DNA of 64,000 nucleotides. Source: Liquorilactobacillus capillatus DSM 19910. Its GTDB lineage: Bacteria; Bacillota; Bacilli; Lactobacillales; Lactobacillaceae. The position numbers and the translations under genes were made by a program. This document shows, in pieces, positions 29,051-38,344 of the stretch; position 1 is the first letter of the stretch, and the number at the start of each line of letters is the position of its first letter. The stretch is taken from NCBI RefSeq assembly GCF_001434915.1, contig NZ_AZEF01000027.1:176577-240576 (forward strand). Reading direction: 5' to 3'. The notes under the pieces are model-generated. The model was given only the letters and a program-made list of their open reading frames with translations, did no database searches and was not told the DNA's origin.

Positions 29051-29683
29051 TTATTGCGCAACTACAACCATTGCTGGTCTTAGTACGCGATCCTTTAACA
29101 TATATCCATCTTGAAATACTTCAACGACCGTTTCAGATTTCTGACCTTCTTCAGCCTGGACTGATTTTACGGCCTGATGCTTAGTTGGATCAAAAGATTG
29201 GCCCAGAGCATCAATTTTAATGATGTCATTCGCAGTCAGTGCTTTCTCCATGTCCTTATAAACAAGTTCGATTCCATGTTTGATTTGCTTAGAAGCTTCA
29301 TCTTCGACCTCAATTTGCAAAGCACGGTTCAAGTTATCAATAACTGGTAAAACATCTTTAGCCAGGTTCTGTCCGTCATACTTAAGTAGCTTTTCTTGCT
29401 CTTTTTTAAAACGAGTATGCATATTAGCCATCTCTGCTTCAGCTCGAAGATATTTATCTTCCATTGCAGCATACTTTGCTTGCATTGCAGCTATTTTTTG
29501 CTGTAGATCTTGATTTTTAGCTGCAGGAGAAGCTTCCTTTTCGGTTGTAGCTTCGTCTTCGACCTGTTGCTTTTTCTCATGATCAGTTGTATCAGTGGCA
29601 GTTTGTTCTTCTTTTAAAGCTGTTTCACCTTGATCTTCAATATCTTGTGCATTCTTTTTATCCTTCTTATTATCTTTGGACAA
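29051..29683 (-). CDS. grpE: Nucleotide exchange factor GrpE
   Basis: 210 residues. A long charged N-terminus (about 1-60, Glu/Lys/Asp-rich) leads to a coiled coil and the conserved C-terminal beta-wing, with VLPVIDNLNRAL, SFDPTKHQAV and DGYMLKDRVLRPAMVVV. It exchanges ADP for ATP on DnaK. The start is TTG after AAAAGGGG. It begins 17 bases after hrcA. Confidence 0.95.
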   Translation of the reverse strand: MSKDNKKDKKNAQDIEDQGETALKEEQTATDTTDHEKKQQVEDEATTEKEASPAAKNQDLQQKIAAMQAKYAAMEDKYLRAEAEMANMHTRFKKEQEKLLKYDGQNLAKDVLPVIDNLNRALQIEVEDEASKQIKHGIELVYKDMEKALTANDIIKIDALGQSFDPTKHQAVKSVQAEEGQKSETVVEVFQDGYMLKDRVLRPAMVVVAQ

Positions 29684-29700
29684 GTGAACACCCCTTTTCC

Positions 29701-30735
29701 TTAATCATCATATGAATTATAATAATCTAGCAATCTACTTGCCAATTCTTCACGCAATGTCCCGAGCAGTCCGATCATCTTTGAGTAGGGCATATTGGTT
29801 GGCCCTAGCAGGGCAATCAACCCTTTGCCATGTTGATCAACATCGTAAGTTGCTGAAATCAAACTGTAATTGGCAAGTGATCTATTTATCAATTCTTTAC
29901 CGATTTTGACCTGAATATTCTCACCTGAGTTATTAATTAAACCATTAATATCATCATAACGGTCAATCAATGAATACAAGGCCTTGATCTGCTCAACATC
30001 GCCACTTTCAACAAAATTCAGTAAATTCAGCTTCCCACCAATAAAGAATTGATCCTGTGCTGCTTTATCCAAAACTCTGCCAAAAACATCTAGAAAGCCG
30101 CGCGGTTGGTGAACATAATGCAGCAGCAATGGAATGCTCTCCTGTAGTTTTTCAACAACTTGGTTGATTGGTACACCACTAACTTGATCATTAATTACCC
30201 GGACCATCGCTTCGAGCTCTTCACCGCTAATATACTTAGGTAAATTAAAGATCTGGCTCTCAACGGCTCCATCACTCATTACAAGGATAACCATCACCCG
30301 CTGTTGACCCATTGGCATAATCTTAAAACCTTGTAAGAAAATATCTTGGGATTCAGGTCTAAAAGCAATTGCCGTATAGTTCGTCATCTTAGATAGAATC
30401 TGCGCGGACTCAGCTAAAATCTCATCGCTCTTAAAAAACTGACTGCCAAAAGATGCTCGGATATTCTCAAGGCTCTGTTTATCAACCGTATCAGGCTTAA
30501 CCAAGTTATCAACGTAGTAGCGATAACCCTTTAGTGAAGGGACTCTTCCAGAAGAAGAATGCTCTTTATTTATAAGTCCCAAACGTTCCAGAACTGACAT
30601 TTCATTTCGAATAGTTGCTGAACTAACGTGCATCGGTAACTGCCGCTCCAGAGCTTTTGAGCCTATTGGTCGACCAACATCGGTGTAATCTTGAATAATT
30701 GCCTCAAGAATCAGTAACTGCCTCTCTGTTAGCAT
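29701..30735 (-). CDS. hrcA: Heat-inducible transcription repressor HrcA
   Basis: 344 residues. N-terminal winged helix (MLTERQLLILEAIIQDY, then SSATIRNEMSVLERLGLI) and a GAF-like C-terminal domain. HrcA binds CIRCE and represses this operon, with GroEL as co-factor in characterised Firmicutes. The ATG at 30735 is preferred, with GAGGTG six bases upstream; the frame opens slightly earlier. A CIRCE element lies 22 bases upstream of this start, so it autoregulates. Confidence 0.95.
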   Translation of the reverse strand: MLTERQLLILEAIIQDYTDVGRPIGSKALERQLPMHVSSATIRNEMSVLERLGLINKEHSSSGRVPSLKGYRYYVDNLVKPDTVDKQSLENIRASFGSQFFKSDEILAESAQILSKMTNYTAIAFRPESQDIFLQGFKIMPMGQQRVMVILVMSDGAVESQIFNLPKYISGEELEAMVRVINDQVSGVPINQVVEKLQESIPLLLHYVHQPRGFLDVFGRVLDKAAQDQFFIGGKLNLLNFVESGDVEQIKALYSLIDRYDDINGLINNSGENIQVKIGKELINRSLANYSLISATYDVDQHGKGLIALLGPTNMPYSKMIGLLGTLREELASRLLDYYNSYDD

Positions 30736-30756
30736 CACAATCACCTCGTTTACCGC

Positions 30757-30783
30757 TTAGCACTTAACCTCTTTGAGTGCTAA
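30757..30783 (-). promoter_or_regulatory. CIRCE operator of the hrcA operon
   Basis: Inverted repeat of 9 + 9 + 9 bases with arms TTAGCACTT and GAGTGCTAA (consensus TTAGCACTC-N9-GAGTGCTAA, one mismatch). It is the HrcA binding site, located just after the promoter and before hrcA. Confidence 0.95.
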
Positions 30784-30793
30784 GTCAATTATT

Positions 30794-30822
30794 AATATAC
30801 AAGAAGTTTGTACATAAGTCAA
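30794..30822 (-). promoter_or_regulatory. hrcA operon promoter
   Basis: Reverse-strand TTGACT (30817-30822), a 17-base spacer and TATATT (30794-30799). The CIRCE element starts 10 bases downstream of the -10, so it overlaps the transcription start. Confidence 0.85.
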
Positions 30823-30861
30823 GAATAGTCAACAAATATCCGTCACACTTAATAATCAAGC

Positions 30862-31797
30862 TTACTCAAAATATCTTTCTGTGGCTTGTTTATCATGTTC
30901 CAGTTGTAAGATTAGGCTTTGTGCATTGGGAAACCTAACCTGCTCACGTAATTTACAATACCACTCAACAACGACTTGTTCGCCATAGACCATTTCTGAA
31001 AAAGCCAACAGGTTTATTTCGACAGTTTGCTGTTGTCCTACACCAAAAGTTTCATTTCGTCCGATCGAGGCCATCCCTATAACCGTTTTTCCAATAATTC
31101 TTACTTTGACCGCATAAATTCCTTCACCTGGAATTCGTTCATCAGTCGGTATCCTCAGATTAATCGTTGGATAGCCTAGCTTACGACCACGTTGCTTACC
31201 ATGAACAACAACACCGCTTGTTTGGTAAATATACCCCAGCAACTTATTTGCATCCCTTAATTTTCCTTCATCAATATCTTGCCTAATCGTTGTTGAACCA
31301 ACCTTAAAACCTGCTTTTTTTAAGTGTGGGATTGTAATAATCTTAAAACGATCTCGCCCATAATCCGCAAGTGTCGTCATATTAGCGATTTCTTTTTTCC
31401 CATACGTATAATCTGCACCTGCTACGACCGTAACTGCGTTTAAACCCACCATATATTTATCAACAAATTCTTGTGGTCCCATAGGAACGATTTTGTCATT
31501 CAATGCCACAACGTAGGTAATGTCTGCACCTAATTTAACAAATAATTCCAGTTTACGTTTTAAGGGAGTCAGATATTTTACGCTTGTTTGTGGAACACCT
31601 TGAAAAGCAATTGAAGGGTGTCGGTCTAGAGTCATTATAGCAAGCTTGATCCCCTTTTTCTGTGCCTCCTGTTTCGCTTTTTCTATTACCCGTTGATGCC
31701 CGAGATGAACACCATCAAAAAAACCTAATGCCAGAACAATCGGTCCAGGGTAGATAGTCTTGCTATTAAATGGCTCATCTAAATAAATTACTTGCAC
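30862..31797 (-). CDS. ribF: Bifunctional riboflavin kinase/FAD synthetase
   Basis: 311 residues. N-terminal FMN adenylyltransferase with ALGFFDGVHLGHQRVI (GxFDGVHxGH), and C-terminal riboflavin kinase with GKQRGRKLGYPTINL (PTxN) and GIYAVKV. It makes FMN and FAD from riboflavin. It begins one base after truB stops, so the two are coupled; truB-ribF adjacency is conserved in Firmicutes. Confidence 0.95.
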   Translation of the reverse strand: MQVIYLDEPFNSKTIYPGPIVLALGFFDGVHLGHQRVIEKAKQEAQKKGIKLAIMTLDRHPSIAFQGVPQTSVKYLTPLKRKLELFVKLGADITYVVALNDKIVPMGPQEFVDKYMVGLNAVTVVAGADYTYGKKEIANMTTLADYGRDRFKIITIPHLKKAGFKVGSTTIRQDIDEGKLRDANKLLGYIYQTSGVVVHGKQRGRKLGYPTINLRIPTDERIPGEGIYAVKVRIIGKTVIGMASIGRNETFGVGQQQTVEINLLAFSEMVYGEQVVVEWYCKLREQVRFPNAQSLILQLEHDKQATERYFE

Positions 31798-31798
31798 G

Positions 31799-32722
31799 TT
31801 ACTTTTCTCCTTCAGTCAAGTCAATCATTTGTTCAGGCTGATAGCGTTCTTCGGCTTGATTAAAGCGATAGATTGCCCTAGCCTTTTCTGCGTACATCAA
31901 TACGATAAACGGGCGCTGCTCATCCTGTAAATAGCGCGGCAATAAAAAACCACCGTTCTGCACGATCCGCCACTGTTCTTCTGTTAGTTTATGATGTGGA
32001 AACTTTGTAAGCGCATGGTCAGCTGGAAATAAATACTGCTCGAGCTCACCTTTTACCGCAGCTGCACTTAAATCAGCCAGCTTGACTGCCTGACTAATTT
32101 TAAAACCACCGCTCGCTAAGCGCGTAAGTTCCGACATCACCGCAGGAACACCAAGTTTTTTACCTAGATCAACTGCTAAAGTTCTAACGTAAGTTCCCTT
32201 ACCACAGCCTACCTCAAAATAAATTTTTTGCTGACCCTGTTCGTTATCGAAAGTCGCTGCCCTTGCCTGCTTAAAATAAGTAACCGTGATCTTTCTACGT
32301 GGGCGTTCGACACTCTCGCCCGCACGCGCATAATCATATAACCGACGACCCTTAACTTTGATTGCTGAATACATTGGTGGAATCTGGATCAAGTTTCCCG
32401 TTAACGACTGCATTGCTTCATCGATCGCAGCCGCTGTAACCGGCTTAGCTAATCGCTGCTGTGCAATGATCTCGCCCTCAAGATCTTCCGTAGTTGTTGC
32501 CATTCCAAGCGTAATCTCTCCAAAATAAACTTTACCTGAATCCATTAAGTAATTAACAACCTTGGTTGCCTTACCAACACAAATTGGCAGTACACCATCA
32601 ACATTCGGATCAAGTGTACCGCTATGCCCAACCCGCTTATTTTTTAAAATCTTACGACATTTAAAAACACAATCGTTGCTTGTCATGCCACGTTCTTTAT
32701 ATAAAGGTATGATGCCATCCAT
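31799..32722 (-). CDS. truB: tRNA pseudouridine(55) synthase TruB
   Basis: 307 residues. Catalytic Asp in VGHSGTLDPNVDGVLP, followed by GKATKVVNYLMDSGKVYFGEI and IQIPPMYSAIKVKGRRLYDYAR. It forms pseudouridine 55 in the T-loop of tRNAs. In Bacillus it follows rbfA closely; here a 328-base gap with repeats and a terminator separates them. Confidence 0.95.
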   Translation of the reverse strand: MDGIIPLYKERGMTSNDCVFKCRKILKNKRVGHSGTLDPNVDGVLPICVGKATKVVNYLMDSGKVYFGEITLGMATTTEDLEGEIIAQQRLAKPVTAAAIDEAMQSLTGNLIQIPPMYSAIKVKGRRLYDYARAGESVERPRRKITVTYFKQARAATFDNEQGQQKIYFEVGCGKGTYVRTLAVDLGKKLGVPAVMSELTRLASGGFKISQAVKLADLSAAAVKGELEQYLFPADHALTKFPHHKLTEEQWRIVQNGGFLLPRYLQDEQRPFIVLMYAEKARAIYRFNQAEERYQPEQMIDLTEGEK

Positions 32723-32774
32723 TAGTTACCTCCAGCAATAATACATTAATATTTTTATTTTACTACAAAACAGA

Positions 32775-32811
32775 AAAGAAGTGTGCTAATTAGGCGTTAG
32801 TCTGTGAGCAT
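32775..32811. repeat. 37-bp direct repeat, copy 1
   Basis: 37 bases beginning AAAGAAGTGTGCTAATT; 35 match copy 2 at 32891-32927, 116 bases apart. Non-coding, between truB and rbfA. Confidence 0.85.
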
Positions 32812-32821
32812 TAACGGTAAA

Positions 32822-32848
32822 TTAGTTATAGCATTTGACTATAACTAA
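32822..32848. repeat. Inverted repeat between the 37-bp direct repeats
   Basis: TTAGTTATAG (32822-32831) and CTATAACTAA (32839-32848) form a perfect 10-bp stem with a 7-base loop. No U tract follows on either strand. Confidence 0.6.
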
Positions 32849-32890
32849 CTAGCAGTTAAGCAGAGAAGATTGCCTACATTGAAACACGTT

Positions 32891-32927
32891 AAAGAAGTGT
32901 GCTAATTGGGCGTTAGTCTTTGAGCAT
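32891..32927. repeat. 37-bp direct repeat, copy 2
   Basis: Second copy of the element at 32775-32811, with substitutions at positions 18 and 30. The intact duplicate suggests either a local duplication or the traces of a small element. Confidence 0.85.
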
Positions 32928-32959
32928 CAGTGCCCATAATTATTTTTATGATGCTAATT

Positions 32960-33012
32960 AAAATAAAGGAGCCAGACCAAAAATAATTTTTGATCCAGCA
33001 TCCTCTTTTTTA
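32960..33012 (-). terminator. Terminator after rbfA
   Basis: Imperfect long stem (32967-32983 with 32987-33004) on the reverse strand followed by CCTTTATTTTAATT. A T6 tract lies on the opposite side too, so it could work in both directions. It ends the rimP-nusA-ylxR-ylxQ-infB-rbfA operon. Confidence 0.7.
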
Positions 33013-33050
33013 TATTCAAAATTGCGGGACTCAACTCATTCAAAGCAACA

Positions 33051-33407
33051 TTACTCTTCTGAATGATGCAGTTTGTTTAAGAGTCGGTCAATCTTATCAC
33101 CGTACTGTACTGACTCATCACGCGCAAACTTAATTTCGGGTGTAACATAGATACTCAATCTTGCACCTAACTCACGGCGAATCAATCCAGTTGCTTTATT
33201 CAAGCCAATCTGTGTTTTTTCTCCATCAGATGCAAGTTCAGATAAAATACTGTAATAAATCGTTGCTTGCTGCAAATCACCTGTTACTTCAACCCCAGTA
33301 ATCGTTACACCCTTGACCCGTGGATCACGGACACGCTTTAAAAGGATATCACTAACTTCTTTTTGGATCTCTTGTGCTAAACGCCCAACACGATAGTTTT
33401 GAACCAT
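33051..33407 (-). CDS. rbfA: 30S ribosome-binding factor RbfA
   Basis: 118 residues of the small KH-fold RbfA family: YRVGRLAQEIQKEVSDILLKRVRDPRVKGVTITGVEVTGDLQ is split by me for display but continuous, with the conserved LRRELG-like LIRRELGARL and PEIKFARDESVQYG. It helps 16S rRNA 5'-end maturation and cold adaptation. It begins 34 bases after infB; Bacillus ylxP, which sits between them there, is absent. Confidence 0.95.
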   Translation of the reverse strand: MVQNYRVGRLAQEIQKEVSDILLKRVRDPRVKGVTITGVEVTGDLQQATIYYSILSELASDGEKTQIGLNKATGLIRRELGARLSIYVTPEIKFARDESVQYGDKIDRLLNKLHHSEE

Positions 33408-33440
33408 TATGTTTCCCCCCTTATGCTATAAATATTTTCT

Positions 33441-35903
33441 TTAATCGGCGGGAACTTCTTCCATTACGAAAGCTTCAACTTGGTCGCCAACTTTAATATC
33501 ATTGTACTTTTCAATCATTAAGCCACATTCAAAGCCCTGCTTAACCTGTTTAACATCATCTTTAAACCGTTTTAAGCTTGCAAGCTTACCTTCATAAATA
33601 ACAATTCCTTCGCGAATAATCCGAACACCACTATCACGTTCGATATATCCATCAGTAACATAACCGCCACCAATCGTTCCTAACTTAGAAACTTTATAGG
33701 TTTCACGAATTTCAACCTGACCGATAACCTTTTCTTGATAAACTGGTTCCAGCATTCCTTTCATCGCAGTCTCAATTTCATCAATTGCCTGATAAATGAC
33801 ACGATGCAAGCGGATATCTACCTTGTCACTATCTGCCTGGGATTTAGCCTGCGGTGTTGGTCGGACATTGAATCCAATAATAATAGCATTTGATGCTTCA
33901 GCTAAAGTAACATCACTTTCGTTGATTGCACCTGCTGCCTGATGAATAATATTGACTCTTACGCCTTCAACTTCAATCTTTTTCAGGCTACCTGCCAAAG
34001 CTTCAACTGAGCCCTGCACGTCAGCCTTGATAATAACATTAACTTCTTTTAACTCGCCCTCTTTAAGTGAATCAAACAAGTTATCCAAAGTAACATGATG
34101 AGTATTACTACGTTCCTTGATCAATGCACGTTTTGCTCGTTCTTCACCAGCCGCACGTGCTGTCTTTTCATCTTCGAAGACAATAAAGCGATCACCTGAA
34201 TCAGGTACATCATTCAAACCAGTAATTTCGACTGGTGTTGCTGGCAGAGCCTTTTGGATCTGCTGTCCCTTGTCATTGATCATTGTTCGTACACGTCCAA
34301 ATGCGTTACCAACAACGATTGGATCTCCAACATGCAAGGTTCCTTGTTGAACCAAGAGGGAGGCCACGGTTCCTTTGCCTTTATCCAGCCGTGCTTCAAT
34401 AACAGAACCCGCACCATGTTGTTTAGCATTCGCACGGAGTTCAAGTACTTCTGCTTCAAGCAGGATCATATCCAATAATTCATCTAAGTTCTTGCCAAAT
34501 TTAGCTGAGATCTCAACAAAAATCGTATCTCCGCCCCAATTTTCAGGAATCAATTCATACTCTGTCAATTGTTCCATTACATGATTAGGGTTAGCTCCTG
34601 GCTTATCAATTTTATTAACGGCGACAATAATTGGCACTTTAGCTGCTTTCGCATGGTTGATCGCTTCGATTGTCTGTGGCATAACACCATCATCCGCTGC
34701 AACTACTAAAACAGTAATATCAGTAATATCTGCACCACGCGCCCGCATATTAGTGAAGGCCGCATGTCCTGGAGTATCAAGGAAAGTAATTGTTTTGCCA
34801 TCATGCTTTACTTGATACGCACCTATATGCTGGGTAATCCCGCCAGCTTCACCTTCTGTTACATGCGTATGACGTAGCTTATCCAGCAGAGTTGTTTTAC
34901 CATGGTCAACGTGTCCCATAATTGTAACGACAGGAGGACGTGGAACTAAGTGTTTCTTATTTTCTTGTTCCTCTTCGAAGAATTTATCAATGTCAGCTAC
35001 ATCGACCTCAATCTTTTCTTCAGCCTTAATACCATAATCGGCTGCTAAGATTTCAATAGTATCTTTATCTAATGACTGGTTTTGGTTAACCATAACCCCC
35101 ATCATAAAGAGTTTTTTAATGATTTCAGCTGGCTCACGATGGATTTTCTTAGCAATAGCAGCTACATTCATCCCAACCGTATAAACAAGCGTTTCTGGCA
35201 ATGGACGATCCTTACGTGGTGGAACAGCTGGCTTCTTATTTTCCTGACGGCGATTGTTCTTCTTATTTTTTCGTCTCTTCTTGTTACTAAACTTATTTTG
35301 ACTGTATGGATTATAACGGTTATTGCCAAAACGGTTATTGTTGCTCGAACGATTTCCTTGTGTCTGGCGTTGGCCACTATTACTGCTGCTTTGGCGTTGA
35401 CTGCTACTACTGCTGCTTTGGCGTTGGCTACTATTACTGCTACTTTGACGCTGACTGTTGCTACGTTCTTGCGACTTAGCTGAACTATTATTAGTAGTAT
35501 GATGTTTCTGTTGTGTATTACTCTGTTGCTTATTATTGCTGGTGGCATTTGTGTTAGTTCTTTTTGTTTTTAGGGTCTGATTATTTTTATTAGAAATAGA
35601 CTTTACCTCATTCTTATGATTATTTGTACGGATATTCTCCGTTTTCTGCTGAGTATTGCTAGCACGATGCTGTTGTGGCTGCTGCCCGTTTTTACCTTTG
35701 GGATGAACTACAACCGGCTTGGTGCTTTTGACACTCTTTGTATCTTTTTTAGTTAAAGCTTCCCGCAATTGCCGTTCTTCATTCTCACCAATCGTTGACA
35801 TATGATTGCTGACTGAAAAACCCTTTTGCCGTGCAGCATCAATAACTGCCTTACTATTGAGCTTTAATTCTTTAGCTAGTTGATAAATTCGCTTTTTACC
35901 CAT
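33441..35903 (-). CDS. infB: Translation initiation factor IF-2
   Basis: 820 residues. An N-terminal IF2_N helix domain ([20 protein letters not shown]) is followed by a low-complexity linker (about 50-225) rich in Asn, Gln, Ser and Lys, with repeated SSQRQSSS units. The second IF2_N (about 240-290) and the G domain follow: [34 protein letters not shown]-terminal domains bind fMet-tRNA. IF-2 brings initiator tRNA to the 30S subunit. Confidence 0.97.
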   Translation of the reverse strand: MGKKRIYQLAKELKLNSKAVIDAARQKGFSVSNHMSTIGENEERQLREALTKKDTKSVKSTKPVVVHPKGKNGQQPQQHRASNTQQKTENIRTNNHKNEVKSISNKNNQTLKTKRTNTNATSNNKQQSNTQQKHHTTNNSSAKSQERSNSQRQSSSNSSQRQSSSSSSQRQSSSNSGQRQTQGNRSSNNNRFGNNRYNPYSQNKFSNKKRRKNKKNNRRQENKKPAVPPRKDRPLPETLVYTVGMNVAAIAKKIHREPAEIIKKLFMMGVMVNQNQSLDKDTIEILAADYGIKAEEKIEVDVADIDKFFEEEQENKKHLVPRPPVVTIMGHVDHGKTTLLDKLRHTHVTEGEAGGITQHIGAYQVKHDGKTITFLDTPGHAAFTNMRARGADITDITVLVVAADDGVMPQTIEAINHAKAAKVPIIVAVNKIDKPGANPNHVMEQLTEYELIPENWGGDTIFVEISAKFGKNLDELLDMILLEAEVLELRANAKQHGAGSVIEARLDKGKGTVASLLVQQGTLHVGDPIVVGNAFGRVRTMINDKGQQIQKALPATPVEITGLNDVPDSGDRFIVFEDEKTARAAGEERAKRALIKERSNTHHVTLDNLFDSLKEGELKEVNVIIKADVQGSVEALAGSLKKIEVEGVRVNIIHQAAGAINESDVTLAEASNAIIIGFNVRPTPQAKSQADSDKVDIRLHRVIYQAIDEIETAMKGMLEPVYQEKVIGQVEIRETYKVSKLGTIGGGYVTDGYIERDSGVRIIREGIVIYEGKLASLKRFKDDVKQVKQGFECGLMIEKYNDIKVGDQVEAFVMEEVPAD

Positions 35904-35966
35904 ACGTTCACACTCCTAACTTCCTGAATTGCTTTATCTTGGCTATTAACCATTAATTCGCAAAGA

Positions 35967-36275
35967 TTACTCTCGTTCTAATAATATAGTAATTTTTCGA
36001 CTAAAGCCACTATCATCAACTGCAATGAGTTTGCGGCTAATACCGATTGCGTTACTTAATTCAGCTTGGGTAAAACTGCTATCCATTGCAATCTGATAAC
36101 TATGACATTTATTTGTGTATTTTTTTAGGGTCGCTTCAGAACTATCACTGGCAACAAAGACAAAGTATGTTTTCTTATTACGAATATTTTTTAAAACATT
36201 TTCATCTCCGGTAGTTAGCTTACTGGCTCGCCGTGCAAGTCCCAGCAACTGAAGAACCTTTTGCCTATTTTTCAT
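35967..36275 (-). CDS. ylxQ: L7Ae/L30e family RNA-binding protein YlxQ
   Basis: 102 residues, beginning MKNRQKVLQLLGLARRASKL, an L7Ae-like fold protein with YFVFVASDSSEATLKK. Members bind kink-turn RNA, but the cellular role is unknown. The frame is open further upstream inside ylxR; the ATG at 36275 matches the family start and overlaps the ylxR end by 11 bases. Confidence 0.9.
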   Translation of the reverse strand: MKNRQKVLQLLGLARRASKLTTGDENVLKNIRNKKTYFVFVASDSSEATLKKYTNKCHSYQIAMDSSFTQAELSNAIGISRKLIAVDDSGFSRKITILLERE

Positions 36276-36567
36276 TTCCAAATAGTTCACGCCGTGCTGC
36301 TTGGTGATCAACATATTCAACCAATTCCGTGTAAAACGCAGCTGGGATCTCTGTTTCAAAAACCTTATCGAAAGTCCGTTCAGCCTGCGCTTTTTTAGCA
36401 ATGGCAACATCTAAAAAGATATAAGCTCCACGTCCAGCCTTTTTACCCGTTGGATCAAGGCTGACTTCATTTTCTTTATTCTTAACAACGCGGACCAGTT
36501 CCTTTTTAGGCTTCATTTCACCTGTTACAATATCTTTTCGCATTGGTATCTTGCGCTTGTGAGCCAT
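36265..36567 (-). CDS. ylxR: YlxR family RNA-binding protein (DUF448)
   Basis: 100 residues. The DUF448 signature is seen: RKIPMRKDIVTGEMKPKKELVR and PTGKKAGRGAYI. Conserved between nusA and infB in Firmicutes; thought to bind RNA, and reported as a regulator of RNase P in Bacillus (ylxR is also called rnpM). It starts 13 bases after nusA. Confidence 0.92.
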   Translation of the reverse strand: MAHKRKIPMRKDIVTGEMKPKKELVRVVKNKENEVSLDPTGKKAGRGAYIFLDVAIAKKAQAERTFDKVFETEIPAAFYTELVEYVDHQAARRELFGNEK

Positions 36568-36580
36568 TAAAATACCCCCC

Positions 36581-37675
36581 TTAGTTATTGTCAGTTGTTT
36601 GATTTGCTACTTCTTCCTCATTTTCATCCTCAGCACTTGAATCAAATTCTGTTTCAGATTTGATATCAATCTTAAATCCAGTAAGTTTAGCTGCTAAGCG
36701 TGCATTCTGACCTCGTTTACCGATCGCAAGGGAAAGTTGATCATCTGGGACGACAACAGTACAAGCACGTTCATTTTTAGGATCAAAAACAACATTTAAA
36801 ACTTCGGCTGGGTTCAAAGCATTGCTGATAAATTCTGCTGGGCTATCACGCCATTCAACAATATCCATATTTTCACCCTTCAGTTCATTTACAATAACTT
36901 GAACACGTTCACCGCGAGGCCCAACACAGGTTCCTACTGGATCAACACCCTCACTATTAGAACGAACTGCAACCTTGGCACGATCACCTGCTTCACGGGC
37001 AATTGAAACGATTTCAACTGTGCCATCAAAAATCTCAGGAATTTCTTGTTCAAATAAACGCTTGAGGAGATCTGGATGTGAGCGGCTAACAAAAACTTGT
37101 GGCCCCTTCGAAGTATTCTCAACTTTGTAAATATAAACTTTGATACGGTCATGTGGCTTATATTCTTCACCTGGAATTTGATCTTGATGGGAAAGAACAG
37201 CTTCAACACGTCCCAAGTTCACATAAACATACCGGTGATCATGACGTTCAACTTCACCTGTAACAATTTCGTTTTCATATTGGATATACTCATCATAAAT
37301 AATACCACGTTCAGCCTCACGGACACGCTGCATAATAACCTGCTTAGCTGTTTGAGCAGCGATCCGCCCAAAATTCTTTGGAGTTACTTCAAAACGAATC
37401 GTATCACCAACCTCGTACGCCTTATTAATCTCAAGTGCTTCTTTCAAACTAACCTCTAACCGTGAATCAAAAACTTCGTCAACAACTTCACGAACAGCAT
37501 AAACATGAATATTTCCACCTCTTTGGTCGAAATCAACTTCAACATTTTGGGCTTGTCCATAGTTACGTTTATAAGCTGAAACTAGAGCCGCTTCAAGAGC
37601 TTCAAGTACAACTTGTTTTTTAATACCTTTTTCCTCTTCTAATGCGTCCAAGGCATTCAATAGTTCCTTACTCAT
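36581..37675 (-). CDS. nusA: Transcription termination/antitermination protein NusA
   Basis: 364 residues. N-terminal RNA polymerase-binding domain, an S1 domain (about 135-200, ENEIVTGEVERHDHRYVYVNLG), then two KH domains with CVGPRGERVQVIVNELKGE and SLAIGKRGQNARLAAKLTG. The tail is acidic. It controls pausing and termination. It lies 23 bases after rimP. Confidence 0.96.
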   Translation of the reverse strand: MSKELLNALDALEEEKGIKKQVVLEALEAALVSAYKRNYGQAQNVEVDFDQRGGNIHVYAVREVVDEVFDSRLEVSLKEALEINKAYEVGDTIRFEVTPKNFGRIAAQTAKQVIMQRVREAERGIIYDEYIQYENEIVTGEVERHDHRYVYVNLGRVEAVLSHQDQIPGEEYKPHDRIKVYIYKVENTSKGPQVFVSRSHPDLLKRLFEQEIPEIFDGTVEIVSIAREAGDRAKVAVRSNSEGVDPVGTCVGPRGERVQVIVNELKGENMDIVEWRDSPAEFISNALNPAEVLNVVFDPKNERACTVVVPDDQLSLAIGKRGQNARLAAKLTGFKIDIKSETEFDSSAEDENEEEVANQTTDNN

Positions 37676-37698
37676 CTTACTTTTCTCCTTAATAATAA

Positions 37699-38172
37699 TT
37701 AAAATTTGATAGCCAAGCGAGCTTGGGCAATCTGTTTACGGTTTATTTCAATTGTTTTTTGACGTGTTTTATCCATGTATGCAAGCGTTAATGACTCATC
37801 ATTCAGATCGACTAATGTCCCCTCATAGACCTTTGCACCATTTAACTGTTGATATAGTGATACATGAATAAACTTATTGAGTGCTCTTTCAAAGTCACGT
37901 GGTTTCTTCAGTGGACGTTCAGCCCCTGGTGAAGAAACTTCAAGATAATATGCTTGAGGAATCGGATCCGGGTCGCAAGCGTCAAGCTTTTCACTCAGCT
38001 GATCACTTACCAAAGCACATTCTTCAATATTAATCCCATCTTCTTTGTCGATAAAAACACGCAGATACCAGTTTTTACCTTCCTTTACAAATTCAATATC
38101 GACTAATTCGAAATTATTTGCCTCCAAAATAGGTGTAACTAGCTCAGTAACTGTCTTCACTACGGTACTCAC
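37699..38172 (-). CDS. rimP: Ribosome maturation factor RimP
   Basis: 157 residues. RimP signatures: [40 protein letters not shown] and [20 protein letters not shown]. It acts in 30S assembly. The start is GTG, seven bases after GGGAGG. It is the first gene of the rimP-nusA-ylxR-ylxQ-infB-rbfA operon, following a terminator after polC. Confidence 0.95.
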   Translation of the reverse strand: MSTVVKTVTELVTPILEANNFELVDIEFVKEGKNWYLRVFIDKEDGINIEECALVSDQLSEKLDACDPDPIPQAYYLEVSSPGAERPLKKPRDFERALNKFIHVSLYQQLNGAKVYEGTLVDLNDESLTLAYMDKTRQKTIEINRKQIAQARLAIKF

Positions 38173-38224
38173 GCATTGACCTCCCTATAACTTCTCCGAT
38201 TCTACTGTTTACTTCAGTAGTTGC

Positions 38225-38257
38225 AATAAAAAGAGCGAGCATCACTGCTCACTCTTA
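38225..38257 (-). terminator. Terminator after polC
   Basis: AAGAGCGAGCA (38231-38241) pairs with TGCTCACTCTT (38246-38256), with one mismatch that is a G-U wobble on the reverse strand, followed by TTTTTATT. It isolates polC from the rimP operon. Confidence 0.8.
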
Positions 38258-38344
38258 ACGAGTTATCTAATTACACTGTTGATTTTAACATAAAAAAGCG
38301 GTCTAAACAACTGTAGGCACTGAAAAAAGCTTCATTTAAAAGAA

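Noticed and set aside
35082-35483. 133-residue plus-strand ORF opposite infB
   Set aside because: It is the antisense of IF-2's repetitive linker; the apparent order reflects that repeat.
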